Below, piece by piece: positions 34,023 through 42,697 of a stretch of 64,000 nucleotides of DNA. The stretch is from the NCBI RefSeq assembly GCF_002259485.1, contig NZ_NPGA01000009.1, positions 434,001-498,000 on the forward strand, in the 5' to 3' direction. The position numbers and the translations under genes are program-made. Below the pieces are notes generated by a model that worked only from the letters and a program-made list of their open reading frames with translations, ran no database searches and was not told the DNA's origin. How positions within the stretch are numbered: the stretch's first letter is position 1; each line of letters opens with the position of its first letter. Origin of the DNA: Rhodococcus sp. 14-1411-2a (lineage in GTDB: Bacteria; Actinomycetota; Actinomycetes; Mycobacteriales; Mycobacteriaceae).

Positions 34023-35120
34023 GTGAGCGAGACCGTGCGCGAACTGTTGACCCGGCACATCGACGCTGGACTGATGCCGGGGGCAACGGCGCTCCTGGGT
34101 GACCCCGATGCGGAACCCGTCGCGGTCGGGTCATCGGCGGTCGGCGGTCCACCGATGGCGGTCGACGCACTGGTCCGGATTCAGTCGATGACCAAGATCG
34201 TCACCGGCGTGGCCGCCCTGCGGCTCGTGGAGGCGGGCCGGCTGACGCTCGACGACGACGTCGTACCCTGGCTTCCCGAACTCGCCGACCGCCCTGTGCT
34301 CACCCGTCCCGACGCTGCACTCGACGACACCGTTCCGCAGGACCGGCCGATCACGTTGCGGCACTTGCTCACCAACACCAGTGGGTACGGAATTCAGATG
34401 GGAGACACCCCGCTTGCTCGGGCGATGCGGGCCAACGACACGGAGGCCGGCCCCGCGCCGTCTCCGCTCGGCGCAAACGAGTGGTTGGCACGCATGGCGG
34501 ATCTTCCGCTGACTTTTCAGCCCGGTACCGGGTGGCGCTACCACCACGGCTTCGCGATCCTCGGCATCCTCGTCTCTCGTATCGTCGGCCGGTCTCTGCA
34601 GGATCATCTCCGCGACGACCTGTTCGGGCCGCTCGACATGCCCGACACCGGACTGTGGGTACCCACCGACCGATGCCATCGCCTGACGGCGGCCTACCGG
34701 TACGAGGACGGGTCGTTGATCGAAACCGAACCCGCCGCGGGCGGACCCTATGCGGGACCGCCCCCAGTCGACGTGAGTCACGGCGAGCTGGTGTCGACCG
34801 CGACCGATTTTCACCGCTTTCTCCGTGCGATCCCGACGTCCGTGTCGACCGAGCACCTGAAGCTGATGACACACGACCAGGTGCCCGCGTCGATCAAGAC
34901 CGACGAGAGTTTCTACCCGGGCTTCTGGCCGGGTACGGGGTGGGGATTCGGCGTCTCGGTCGTCACCGAAGGAGAGCACCTCGGCCGTTACGGATGGTCC
35001 GGCGGGCAGGGCACCGACTTCTTCGTCGACCCGGACGGGACGGTCGGCATCCTGCTGACGCAGACCGAATTGTGCGAGGCCACCTTCGCGCTGCTGTCGG
35101 AGTTCCAGGAACTGCGCTGA
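34023..35120 (+). CDS. Serine hydrolase (beta-lactamase class C / esterase fold)
   Basis: A 365-residue protein. The catalytic SxxK motif is S55-M-T-K58, and Y173 of WRYHHGFAILG fills the second-motif place, though with HH instead of the usual SN. The third motif is YGWSGGQG, resembling HxG. No signal peptide is seen, so it is probably a cytoplasmic esterase or lactonase rather than a beta-lactamase. The GTG 34023 start has no Shine-Dalgarno; CACGAT 6 bp upstream could be a leaderless -10. Confidence 0.82.
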   Translation: MSETVRELLTRHIDAGLMPGATALLGDPDAEPVAVGSSAVGGPPMAVDALVRIQSMTKIVTGVAALRLVEAGRLTLDDDVVPWLPELADRPVLTRPDAALDDTVPQDRPITLRHLLTNTSGYGIQMGDTPLARAMRANDTEAGPAPSPLGANEWLARMADLPLTFQPGTGWRYHHGFAILGILVSRIVGRSLQDHLRDDLFGPLDMPDTGLWVPTDRCHRLTAAYRYEDGSLIETEPAAGGPYAGPPPVDVSHGELVSTATDFHRFLRAIPTSVSTEHLKLMTHDQVPASIKTDESFYPGFWPGTGWGFGVSVVTEGEHLGRYGWSGGQGTDFFVDPDGTVGILLTQTELCEATFALLSEFQELR

Positions 35121-35150
35121 CAGGATCGACGCCGAGTCGAGTGCAGCACC

Positions 35151-35156
35151 TACAGT
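35151..35156 (+). promoter_or_regulatory. -10 box for a leaderless upstream ORF
   Basis: TACAGT lies 7 bp before GTG 35164, the start of an 8-codon ORF that ends on the permease start codon. Confidence 0.45.
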
Positions 35157-35163
35157 TGTCGCC

Positions 35164-35190
35164 GTGATCGACGATCGGTTCCCGGCATGA
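35164..35190 (+). CDS. Leaderless 8-codon upstream ORF coupled to the APC permease
   Basis: GTG 35164 opens the peptide VIDDRFPA, ending at TGA 35188-35190. That stop overlaps the permease ATG (35187) as ATGA. The permease itself has no Shine-Dalgarno. Terminating ribosomes could therefore re-start on the permease, as reported for leaderless short ORFs in mycobacteria. Translation is inferred from the -10 spacing and the exact overlap only. Confidence 0.4.
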   Translation: MIDDRFPA

Positions 35191-36440
35191 CGAATCCGCC
35201 ATCGCTCAGCCGTCGACTCGGGCTGTTCGACGCCATCGCCATCGGTGTCGGTTCGATGGTCGGAGCCGGGGTGTTCGCGGCGTTCGCTCCCGCATCGGCC
35301 GTCGCGGGCGCGGGTCTGCTGATCGGTCTCGCCATCGCCGCGGTCGTCGCGTTCTGCAACGCCACCTCGTCGGCTCAACTCGCCGCGCAGTATCCGACGT
35401 CGGGCGGAACGTACATCTACGGCCGAGAGCGGCTCGGCGAGTGGCCCGGCTTTCTGGCCGGGTGGAGCTTCGTAATCGGCAAAACCGCCAGCTCCGCAGC
35501 CATGGCGCTGGTGTTCGCGGCCTACGTCGCACCTGTCGGGTACACGAAAGTCGTTGCTGTGCTTGCCATCGTTGCGTTGACGGCAGTGAACTACTTCGGC
35601 ATCACCCGCACGGCCGTGCTGACGAAGATTCTGGTCGCCGCCGTGCTCACCGTGCTCGTCGTGGGTGTCGTCCTGGGACTCACGGGCTCGATCGAGCCGA
35701 ACGTCGCCGGGCTCGGCTCGTTCGCCGACAGTGGGTGGTACGGAATTCTGCAGTCGGCCGGCCTGTTGTTCTTCGCCTTCGCCGGCTACGCGCGCATTGC
35801 CACCCTGGGCGAGGAGGTCGTCCGGCCCGAGCGCACCATTCCGCGCGCCATCGTCTCCGCCCTGGGTATCGCACTACTGGTCTATGCGGTGATTGCACTG
35901 ATCCTGTTGTCGGTACTGGGCTCCGACTCACTGGCGTCGTCGTCGGCTCCTCTGGTCGATCTGGTTGTGGCATCCGGACATTCGTGGGCGTCACCGCTGA
36001 TGCGCATCGGCGCGGCGTTGGCCGCGCTGGGAGCCCTCCTCGCGCTGATCGCAGGTATCGGCCGCACGTCGCTGGCAATGGCCCGCCACGACGACCTGCC
36101 GTCGTATCTGACCGCGGTCCATCCCCGCTACTCGGTTCCGCATCGCGCCGAGATCACTCTGGCAGTGATCGTCTGCGTCCTCGTTCTCGTCATCGATCTG
36201 CGCAATGCCATCGGCTTCTCGTCGTTCGGGGTGTTGCTGTACTACCTGGTTGCGAACCTGAGCGCCCATACCCAGGACACCGAGAACCGGCGGTACCCCA
36301 AGGTTCTGCAGATCGTCGGCAGTATCGGCTGCGTCGTCTTGATTGCGACGCTGCCCGCCACCTCCATTGCCGTCGGAACCGTCGTGGTCGTGCTCGGTGT
36401 CGCCTACCGACTGATCCGCGTTCGGCAACTGTTCACTTGA
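35187..36440 (+). CDS. APC-family amino acid permease
   Basis: A 417-residue permease with about 12 membrane segments. The first helix has the APC substrate-binding motif AIGVGSMVGAGVF, and the sixth has FFAFAGYARIATLGEEV, also diagnostic. The substrate cannot be told. ATG 35187 is the start, apparently coupled to the 8-codon ORF before it. Its stop lies within the -35 element of the ars promoter. Confidence 0.88.
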   Translation: MTNPPSLSRRLGLFDAIAIGVGSMVGAGVFAAFAPASAVAGAGLLIGLAIAAVVAFCNATSSAQLAAQYPTSGGTYIYGRERLGEWPGFLAGWSFVIGKTASSAAMALVFAAYVAPVGYTKVVAVLAIVALTAVNYFGITRTAVLTKILVAAVLTVLVVGVVLGLTGSIEPNVAGLGSFADSGWYGILQSAGLLFFAFAGYARIATLGEEVVRPERTIPRAIVSALGIALLVYAVIALILLSVLGSDSLASSSAPLVDLVVASGHSWASPLMRIGAALAALGALLALIAGIGRTSLAMARHDDLPSYLTAVHPRYSVPHRAEITLAVIVCVLVLVIDLRNAIGFSSFGVLLYYLVANLSAHTQDTENRRYPKVLQIVGSIGCVVLIATLPATSIAVGTVVVVLGVAYRLIRVRQLFT

Positions 36441-36470
36441 CGGCTGGTTCGATGAACGTCAATATAGACG
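36437..36470 (+). promoter_or_regulatory. ars operon promoter and ArsR operator
   Basis: A strong sigma-70-type promoter: TTGACG (36437-36442), a 17-bp spacer and CAATAT (36460-36465), 6 bp before ATG 36472, so arsR is probably leaderless. The palindrome CGTC-AATATA-GACG (36457-36470) covers the -10 and suits an ArsR operator. Its -35 overlaps the permease stop. Confidence 0.65.
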
Positions 36471-36471
36471 C

Positions 36472-36837
36472 ATGTCGAACCAAGACCGGTCGTCCGTCGA
36501 CGGCGAGTGCTGCTCGCCGCTGATCCACGAACCCCTGACCGAGGATTGGGCCGGAGATCTGGCCCGGATGTTCAAGGCACTGGGAGATCCAGTCCGCCTG
36601 CGTCTGCTCAGCCTCGTTGCCAGCCATGCAGGCGGCGAAGCGTGTGTCTGCGATATCTCCCCCGCATTCGACTTGTCGCAGCCCACCATCTCCCATCACC
36701 TCAAGGTGTTGCGCGAGGCGGGGCTGCTCGATTGCGAACGACGCGGCACCTGGGTCTACTACTCGGTCGTTCCCGCTGCGCTGCAGCAACTGTCGGCAGT
36801 GCTGAACGCTGCGGAGTCAACGGAGGTCATGGTATGA
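36472..36837 (+). CDS. arsR: ArsR-family arsenic-responsive repressor
   Basis: A 121-residue winged-helix repressor. The recognition helix is in SQPTISHHLKVLREAGLLDCERRG. The metalloid site resembles that of Corynebacterium glutamicum ArsR: adjacent C13-C14 near the N-terminus and C58/C60 in GEACVCDI, rather than the E. coli CVC in the DNA-binding helix. Arsenite binding should release the operator over its own -10 box. The stop overlaps the acr3 start by 4 bp (ATGA). Confidence 0.94.
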   Translation: MSNQDRSSVDGECCSPLIHEPLTEDWAGDLARMFKALGDPVRLRLLSLVASHAGGEACVCDISPAFDLSQPTISHHLKVLREAGLLDCERRGTWVYYSVVPAALQQLSAVLNAAESTEVMV

Positions 36838-37922
36838 GTACGACGACCGATACCGCCGTAGTCGGCAAGCTCTCCACCCTCGACCGGTTCCTGCCCGTAT
36901 GGATCGGCGTGGCCATGGTCGTCGGCCTGATTCTCGGACGCATGATCCCCGGTCTGAACGACGCACTGTCGTCCATCTCCATCGACGGCGTGTCGCTCCC
37001 GATCGCCATCGGCCTGCTGATCATGATGTACCCGGTGCTGGCCAAGGTGCGCTACGACCGCCTCGACACCGTCACCGGCGACAAGCGACTACTGATCGGG
37101 TCGCTGGTCCTCAACTGGATCCTCGGTCCGGCCCTGATGTTCGCTCTCGCATGGCTTTTCCTGCCGGATCTACCCGAATACCGCACCGGGCTCATCATCG
37201 TCGGTCTGGCCCGATGCATCGCGATGGTCATCATCTGGAACGACCTCGCCTGCGGCGACCGAGAAGCCGCCGCGGTTCTGGTGGCGATCAACTCGGTGTT
37301 CCAGGTCTTCATGTTCGCCATCCTCGGATGGTTCTACCTGTCGGTCCTGCCCGGCTGGCTCGGGTTGGAACAGACGACCATCGAAGCCTCGCCCTGGCAG
37401 ATCGCGAAATCGGTGCTGATCTTCCTCGGAATCCCGCTGATTGCGGGATTCGCCTCGCGCTTCTTCGGTGAACGCGCCAAGGGCCGCGAGTGGTACGAGG
37501 AGAAGTTCATCCCCAGGATCGCCCCGTGGGCGCTCTACGGCCTGCTGTTCACCATCGTCATTCTCTTTGCGCTGCAGGGTGATCAGATCACGTCACAGCC
37601 CTTCGACGTGGTGCGTATCGCGCTGCCTCTACTGGTGTACTTCGCGGTGATGTGGGGCGGCGGCTACGCCCTCGGTGCCGCGATGGGTCTGGGCTACGAG
37701 CGCACCACCACCCTCGCGTTCACCGCTGCAGGCAACAATTTCGAGCTCGCCATCGCCGTCGCGATCGCGACCTACGGCGCGACATCCGGGCAGGCACTCG
37801 CCGGAGTCGTCGGACCACTCATCGAGGTGCCGGTACTGGTCGGCCTCGTCTACGTCTCGCTCGCACTGCGTAAACGCTTCGCCCCGAGTTCGTCCGCGAC
37901 CACAGCGACAAAGGAGTCCTGA
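36834..37922 (+). CDS. acr3: Arsenite exporter Acr3
   Basis: A 362-residue protein with 10 predicted membrane segments. Family sequences are FLPVWIGVAMVVGLILGR, the conserved cysteine in GLARCIAMVIIWNDLA (TM4) and the late TAAGNNFELAIAVA. It exports arsenite by proton-coupled antiport. ATG 36834 overlaps arsR by 4 bp, and its stop overlaps the next start by one base (TGATG). This is the core efflux gene of the operon. Confidence 0.95.
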   Translation: MSTTTDTAVVGKLSTLDRFLPVWIGVAMVVGLILGRMIPGLNDALSSISIDGVSLPIAIGLLIMMYPVLAKVRYDRLDTVTGDKRLLIGSLVLNWILGPALMFALAWLFLPDLPEYRTGLIIVGLARCIAMVIIWNDLACGDREAAAVLVAINSVFQVFMFAILGWFYLSVLPGWLGLEQTTIEASPWQIAKSVLIFLGIPLIAGFASRFFGERAKGREWYEEKFIPRIAPWALYGLLFTIVILFALQGDQITSQPFDVVRIALPLLVYFAVMWGGGYALGAAMGLGYERTTTLAFTAAGNNFELAIAVAIATYGATSGQALAGVVGPLIEVPVLVGLVYVSLALRKRFAPSSSATTATKES

Positions 37923-38596
37923 TGTCCGACAACCTTTCTCCCAGCAGCCACCGCGCCCAGCCCGAACTGTTGATGCCCCAAGCAATTCTCTCGCGCACCG
38001 CAGAGAGACTCGCTGCGGAATACGAGGGCATCTTCTCCACCCAAACCGTCGAGCGTTACGTCTTCGAGTCCTACACCGCACTGCGTCGAACCTCGAAGAT
38101 TCACACGCACCTGACCACTCTGGCCGGCAAGTTCGCCGCGGACCGTCTCACTGCACTCGCCCAATCACAGGGTGACGCACCGAAACTCGTGCCCGAGGTG
38201 CTGTTCATCTGCGTCCACAATGCCGGACGCTCCCAGATGGCCGCGGCCTTGCTCGAACACCACGCACGGAGACTGGTCCACGTCCGATCCGCGGGCTCGG
38301 CCCCGACCTACGAAATCAACCCGATCGTCGTGCAGGCGATGGAAGAACTCGACATCGACCTGGGCAGCGAATTCCCCAAGCCGTTGACCGACGACGTCGT
38401 CGCCGCCGCAGATGTCGTGGTGTCCATGGGATGCGGCGATGCGTGCGCGGTCTACCCCGGCAAGCGTTACTTGGACTGGCAACTGACCGACCCCGACGGC
38501 AAATCCATCGACGAAGTGCGTCGCATCCGCGATGATCTCGACGCGCGTGTCCGCCAACTGCTCACCGAGCTGACCACCACCACCGTACCGGCCTGA
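37922..38596 (+). CDS. arsC: Arsenate reductase-like protein with N-terminal helical domain
   Basis: A 224-residue protein: an N-terminal three-helix domain (about 15-85), then an LMW-phosphatase fold with the arsenate-binding loop [16 protein letters not shown] (C97, R103). It resembles C. glutamicum ArsC1'-type mono-cysteine reductases that use the mycothiol/mycoredoxin system. The segment SMGCGDACAVYPGK is also found in ArsC1/2. It probably reduces arsenate to arsenite for export by Acr3. It overlaps acr3 by one base. Confidence 0.87.
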   Translation: MSDNLSPSSHRAQPELLMPQAILSRTAERLAAEYEGIFSTQTVERYVFESYTALRRTSKIHTHLTTLAGKFAADRLTALAQSQGDAPKLVPEVLFICVHNAGRSQMAAALLEHHARRLVHVRSAGSAPTYEINPIVVQAMEELDIDLGSEFPKPLTDDVVAAADVVVSMGCGDACAVYPGKRYLDWQLTDPDGKSIDEVRRIRDDLDARVRQLLTELTTTTVPA

Positions 38597-38632
38597 GGCA
38601 TCGGCCTCCGCGCTCGAAAGGCATACGACTCC

Positions 38633-39055
38633 ATGTCCGACACACCCAGTGTTCTCTTCGTCTGCGTCCACAACGCCGGTCGATCTCAGATGGCCGCCGG
38701 TTTTCTGTCCCACCTCGCCGGCGATACCGTCGAAGTGCGTTCTGCCGGTAGCGCACCCGCAGAGACCATCAATTCCGCGGCGGTCGAGGCCATGGCCGAG
38801 GTCGGCATCGACATCTCGTCGCAGTCTCCGAAGATCCTCACACCCGAGGCCGTCGAGACATCCGACGTCGTCATCACCATGGGCTGCGGCGACGCCTGCC
38901 CGGTGTTCCCCGGAGTGAGTTACCGCGATTGGGCACTGGCCGATCCGGCGGGCAAAGGCGTCGAGGCGGTGCGGCCGATTCGCGACGAGATCAGAGGCCG
39001 AATCGAGGACCTGATCGCCGAACTGGTTCCGGCAAAGCAGAGTTCCGCGTCATGA
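38633..39055 (+). CDS. arsC: Arsenate reductase (mycothiol-dependent type)
   Basis: A 140-residue LMW-phosphatase-fold reductase. The P-loop is [15 protein letters not shown] (C11, R17), with [13 protein letters not shown] and a C-terminal acid motif [17 protein letters not shown]. The length and motifs match actinobacterial ArsC1/ArsC2 enzymes, which form a mycothiol-arsenate adduct resolved by mycoredoxin. It is separated from the previous gene by 36 bp and overlaps the next by 4 bp. Confidence 0.92.
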   Translation: MSDTPSVLFVCVHNAGRSQMAAGFLSHLAGDTVEVRSAGSAPAETINSAAVEAMAEVGIDISSQSPKILTPEAVETSDVVITMGCGDACPVFPGVSYRDWALADPAGKGVEAVRPIRDEIRGRIEDLIAELVPAKQSSAS

Positions 39056-39468
39056 CGACACCCAGCGTGCTGTTCGTCTGCGTCAAGAACGGCGGCAAGT
39101 CTCAGATGGCCGCCGGTCTGATGCGTAAGGCGGCGGGCGGTTCGGTGGAGGTGCACTCGGCCGGAACGAAACCGGGAGGTGCCGTCAACGCACTGTCGGC
39201 CGAGTCTCTTCTCGAAGTCGGCGTCGACCTGTCGGGCGAAGCACCCAAGCCGATCGATCCCGATCTGCTCGCCCGCATGGACTACGTCGTCACCCTCGGC
39301 AGCGAGGCACATGTGGAACCAGTGGACGGTCCGACGTTCGAGAACTGGAACACCGACGAGCCGTCCGAGCGCGGTATCGACGGCATCGAACGCATGCGTC
39401 TGGTCCGCGACGATATTGCCGCTCGCGTCGAGGAACTCGCATCTCGCATGCGCGGCACCGACGCTTGA
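39052..39468 (+). CDS. LMW-phosphatase-fold protein with altered P-loop
   Basis: A 138-residue relative of ArsC. The loop is [16 protein letters not shown]: the nucleophile C10 is kept, but the invariant arginine of the CX5R loop is lysine (K16). The later GCGDAC segment is replaced by [10 protein letters not shown]. Similar proteins with the CVKNGGKS loop occur in other actinobacterial ars operons as I recall. Whether it reduces arsenate is unclear; it may act on another oxyanion or be regulatory. It overlaps arsC by 4 bp and the next gene's possible TTG start. Confidence 0.85.
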   Translation: MTTPSVLFVCVKNGGKSQMAAGLMRKAAGGSVEVHSAGTKPGGAVNALSAESLLEVGVDLSGEAPKPIDPDLLARMDYVVTLGSEAHVEPVDGPTFENWNTDEPSERGIDGIERMRLVRDDIAARVEELASRMRGTDA

Positions 39469-39473
39469 CTCGA

Positions 39474-40529
39474 ATGAAGTACGACGTGGTGGTGATCGGC
39501 GGCGGTCAGGCAGGACTGGCCGCCGGCTACTACCTGCGACGAGCCGGGCTCGACTTCGTCGTTCTCGACGACCAGACGCATGCCGGAGGGTCCTGGCAGG
39601 ACTACTGGCCGTCGCTGCACCTGTTCTCACCGGCGGAGTACTCGCGACTCCCCGGCTGGCCGATGCCTCCGTGGCACAACGGTTTCCCACCCGCGTCTCA
39701 TGTGGTCGACTACATGCGAGCGTACGAGAAGAAGTACGAACTGCCGGTGCACCGGCCCGTCCGGGTGACGGCCGTGCATCGGGTCCCGGGCGGCTACGGA
39801 ATCGACACAGATGGTGAGTCGTACACCGCCACAGCAGTCGTCAACGCGACGGGAACATGGTCTCGGCCCTTCTGGCCGAGCTACCCGGGCATGCGTGAAT
39901 TCGATGGGACCCAACTGCATGCCGCCGACTACCGCACACCGGATCGATTCGTGGGCAAGCGAGTAGGAATCGTCGGGGGCGGAAACTCGGCTGCTCAGAT
40001 ACTTGCCGAGATCTCCACCGTGGCCGAGACCCCGTGGTTCACCGCCCGCGAACCGAAATTCCTGCCCGACGACGTCGATGGGCGCGTGCTGTTCGATGTC
40101 GCCAGCGACCGCGCCCGAGCGCTGGCAGCGGGTGACTCCGATACCGGCGGGGTCGCAGGCTTGGGTGACATCGTCATGGTCCCGCCGGTAAAGGAGGCCA
40201 GGGATCGCGGCGTCCTGCAGGCCCGGCCGATGTTCACGGCGATCACAACCGACGGCGTGACGGACGGGCACACGACGGAGAAACTGGATGCGATCGTCTG
40301 GTGCACCGGCTTTCGGCCCGCGCTGCGGCATCTGCAGCCGCTGCATCTGCACACCGACGGACCTCGGATCACGTTGGAAGACAATCATATTCACGACGAG
40401 CCGACCCTTATGTTCCTGGGGTACGGCGACTGGACCGGACCGGCATCGGCAACGCTCATCGGCGTCGGCCGTACCGCACGCGCAGCAGTGAACACTCTCG
40501 CTCGACGAGGAAAGGTAGATCAGTCATGA
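39474..40529 (+). CDS. arsO: ArsO-type flavin monooxygenase
   Basis: A 351-residue FAD/NADPH enzyme. The FAD site is YDVVVIGGGQAGLAAGYYL, the second nucleotide site is RVGIVGGGNSAAQIL, and the late motif is DAIVWCTGFRP. PSLHLFSPAEYSRLPGWPMP is typical of ArsO proteins in ars operons. The reaction is unproven; oxidation of arsenic compounds or a redox support role is proposed. ATG 39474 is chosen; TTG 39465 would give a 4-bp overlap with the previous gene. It overlaps the next gene by 4 bp. Confidence 0.87.
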   Translation: MKYDVVVIGGGQAGLAAGYYLRRAGLDFVVLDDQTHAGGSWQDYWPSLHLFSPAEYSRLPGWPMPPWHNGFPPASHVVDYMRAYEKKYELPVHRPVRVTAVHRVPGGYGIDTDGESYTATAVVNATGTWSRPFWPSYPGMREFDGTQLHAADYRTPDRFVGKRVGIVGGGNSAAQILAEISTVAETPWFTAREPKFLPDDVDGRVLFDVASDRARALAAGDSDTGGVAGLGDIVMVPPVKEARDRGVLQARPMFTAITTDGVTDGHTTEKLDAIVWCTGFRPALRHLQPLHLHTDGPRITLEDNHIHDEPTLMFLGYGDWTGPASATLIGVGRTARAAVNTLARRGKVDQS

Positions 40530-41860
40530 ACGAATACCCCGTAGTAGTGATCGGCGCAGGACCCATCGGTCTCGCCGCCGCAGCACATCTCACCGAAACC
40601 GGCTCTGCCGTCGTCGTTCTCGAACGCGGGCCGTCCGCGGGCGCGGCAGTGTCCGAATGGAACCACGTGCGATTGTTCTCCCCGTGGTCCGAGGTAGTGG
40701 ACCCCGCTGCCGCACGGTTGCTCGAGCCGACCGGCTGGACCGCACCGGACGGCGACACCTACGCCACCGGTCGCGAATGGGTGGAGCGGTACCTCGCGCC
40801 CCTCGCCGCTGTCCTCGGAGACGCTGTTCGAGTCGATTCCGAAGTGGTCGGTGTAGCCCGCCGTGGACGCGACCGCGTCGTCGACGCCGGCCGCGACACC
40901 GAGCCGCTGTCCGTGCACATCCGGCATTCCGACGGCAGCGAGGAACGTGTTCTCGCCCGCGCGGTCGTCGACGCGTCGGGCACCTGGGGATCGCCGAATC
41001 CACTGGGTAGCGAAGGGCTTGCGGCCATCGGCGAGAAGTTCTCCGCCGACAGAATCGACTACCGGGTCCCCGACCTGACCGATCCGGCGATTCGCGCCCA
41101 GTTCGCGGGCAAGCACACGGTCATCGCAGGCAGCGGCCACTCCGCCCTGACCGCCATCATCACCTTCGCCGAACTCGCGGCCGATGAACCGGGAACGACG
41201 CTCACCTGGGCCGTGCGCCGAGGCGTCACCGCAGACGTGTTCGGCGGCGGCGAAGCCGACGAACTCGCCGCCCGCGGCGCTCTGGGGCAACGCGCCAAGA
41301 AAGCCGTCGACGACGGCTTCCTCACCGTGCGATCCGGATTCCGCACCGAAACCGTTGCGGTCGAGGGTGATCGGATGACCCTCGTCGGCGATACCGGCGC
41401 TCGCATCGGAAATGTCGATCGCGTGGTCGCACTCACCGGCTTCCGACCGGATCTGTCGTGGTTGTCCGAGGTTCGCCTCGATCTCGATCCCACCCTGCAG
41501 GCACCCAAGTTCGTCGCCGAATTGGTGGACCCCAACATGCATTCGTGCGGATCGGTGTCACCGCACGGAGTCGAAGAACTCACCCAACCCGAGCCCGGCT
41601 TCTACCTGGTGGGTATGAAGAGCTACGGCCGCGCGCCGACGTTCCTCGCAATGACCGGATACGAGCAGGTTCGCAGCATCGCAGCCGAACTCGCCGGAGA
41701 CCACGAGGGCGCACGAAAGGTCGAGCTGACACTGCCCGACACCGGCGTCTGCGGCGGCGCGGGCCTGTTCGACGAGCCCGACGCCCCGTCGAGCGGCGGT
41801 TGCTGCGGTGCCCCTGCTGCGCCGGAGTTGATCACTCTCGGCGCACCGTCGCGCAAGTAG
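40526..41860 (+). CDS. FAD-dependent oxidoreductase with Cys-Cys tail
   Basis: A 444-residue flavoprotein, last in the ars operon. Nucleotide sites are VVVIGAGPIGLAAAAHL and HTVIAGSGHSALTAI, with a late VVALTGFRPDLSWL. The C-terminal tail carries TGVCGGAGLF and SSGGCCGAPA, a vicinal cysteine pair that could bind arsenite or shuttle electrons. Relatives are found in actinobacterial arsenic islands, sometimes called ArsT-like. The substrate is unknown. ATG 40526 overlaps arsO by 4 bp. Confidence 0.85.
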   Translation: MNEYPVVVIGAGPIGLAAAAHLTETGSAVVVLERGPSAGAAVSEWNHVRLFSPWSEVVDPAAARLLEPTGWTAPDGDTYATGREWVERYLAPLAAVLGDAVRVDSEVVGVARRGRDRVVDAGRDTEPLSVHIRHSDGSEERVLARAVVDASGTWGSPNPLGSEGLAAIGEKFSADRIDYRVPDLTDPAIRAQFAGKHTVIAGSGHSALTAIITFAELAADEPGTTLTWAVRRGVTADVFGGGEADELAARGALGQRAKKAVDDGFLTVRSGFRTETVAVEGDRMTLVGDTGARIGNVDRVVALTGFRPDLSWLSEVRLDLDPTLQAPKFVAELVDPNMHSCGSVSPHGVEELTQPEPGFYLVGMKSYGRAPTFLAMTGYEQVRSIAAELAGDHEGARKVELTLPDTGVCGGAGLFDEPDAPSSGGCCGAPAAPELITLGAPSRK

Positions 41861-41883
41861 CGAACAGGTGATCTGACCGTCCG

Positions 41884-42630
41884 TCAGCCGAAGGCCTGAT
41901 ACCCCAGCCATCCGGCGAGACCCAGTCCCAGAATCCCGACGCCGACGCGCAGGATGATCGGCGAGATCACCTTGACCGTCGGTGGCCCGCAGGCACCGCC
42001 GACGAAACATCCGATGGCCAGCGCAAGTGCCGCCCACCAGTGCACCTGACCGAAGAACGAAAAGATGATCGCCGCAATCAGATTGGCAATGCCGAGGAAG
42101 AAGCTCTTCAGAACGCTTGCGCGCCAGAAGGTATCCGAAGTGCAGATCAACGCCAACGCCAGAAAGATGACGCCTGCCCCGGCCCCGAAGTAGCCGCCGT
42201 AGATCGCCACGGCGAACAGGGCCAGCGGATAGAGCGTCGGAAACTCTCTGCCGCCGGACAGCTTTCGAATACTCGGCTGCAGCAGGAGCGCGATGGCTGC
42301 CATCGCCACCAGGAACGGTACGACCACCTCGAACGAACCGTCCGGCGTATTGAGCAACAGAACCGCACCGGTGGTACCGCCGAGAGCCGAGTAGATCGCG
42401 TACCGAACCAGCTGCTTGCCGTCCTTGGCGAGCTCGGCCGAGGAACTCGCCGTCGCCCCGACACCGGCCGCGACCAAGGCGACCGTGTTCGTCACGTTCG
42501 CAGACACCGCTGGCAGACCCACCGCAAGCAGCGCAGGGTAGGAGACCAGCGATGCGAGCCCGGTGACGAACCCGATGAGCCCGGCGAAGAACCCGGCCAC
42601 CACCAGGAGTCCGAAATCGAGCACAGTCAC
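41884..42630 (-). CDS. TauE/SafE-family permease
   Basis: A 248-residue protein with about eight membrane segments. GLIGFVTGLASLVSYPALLAVGLP and the repeat-like GGYFGAGAGVIFLAL are diagnostic of the TauE/SafE (sulfite/organosulfonate) exporter family. The GTG start (42630) lies on the minus strand, converging on the ars operon with 23 bp between the stops. The substrate is unknown; it may be sulfite or another anion. Confidence 0.87.
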   Translation of the reverse strand: MTVLDFGLLVVAGFFAGLIGFVTGLASLVSYPALLAVGLPAVSANVTNTVALVAAGVGATASSSAELAKDGKQLVRYAIYSALGGTTGAVLLLNTPDGSFEVVVPFLVAMAAIALLLQPSIRKLSGGREFPTLYPLALFAVAIYGGYFGAGAGVIFLALALICTSDTFWRASVLKSFFLGIANLIAAIIFSFFGQVHWWAALALAIGCFVGGACGPPTVKVISPIILRVGVGILGLGLAGWLGYQAFG

Positions 42631-42697
42631 CGAATAAAACTACCGTGCCTAACGATCGACCCGAATCCCTGGTCATTTCGCAGGCTCCATTCCTGCC

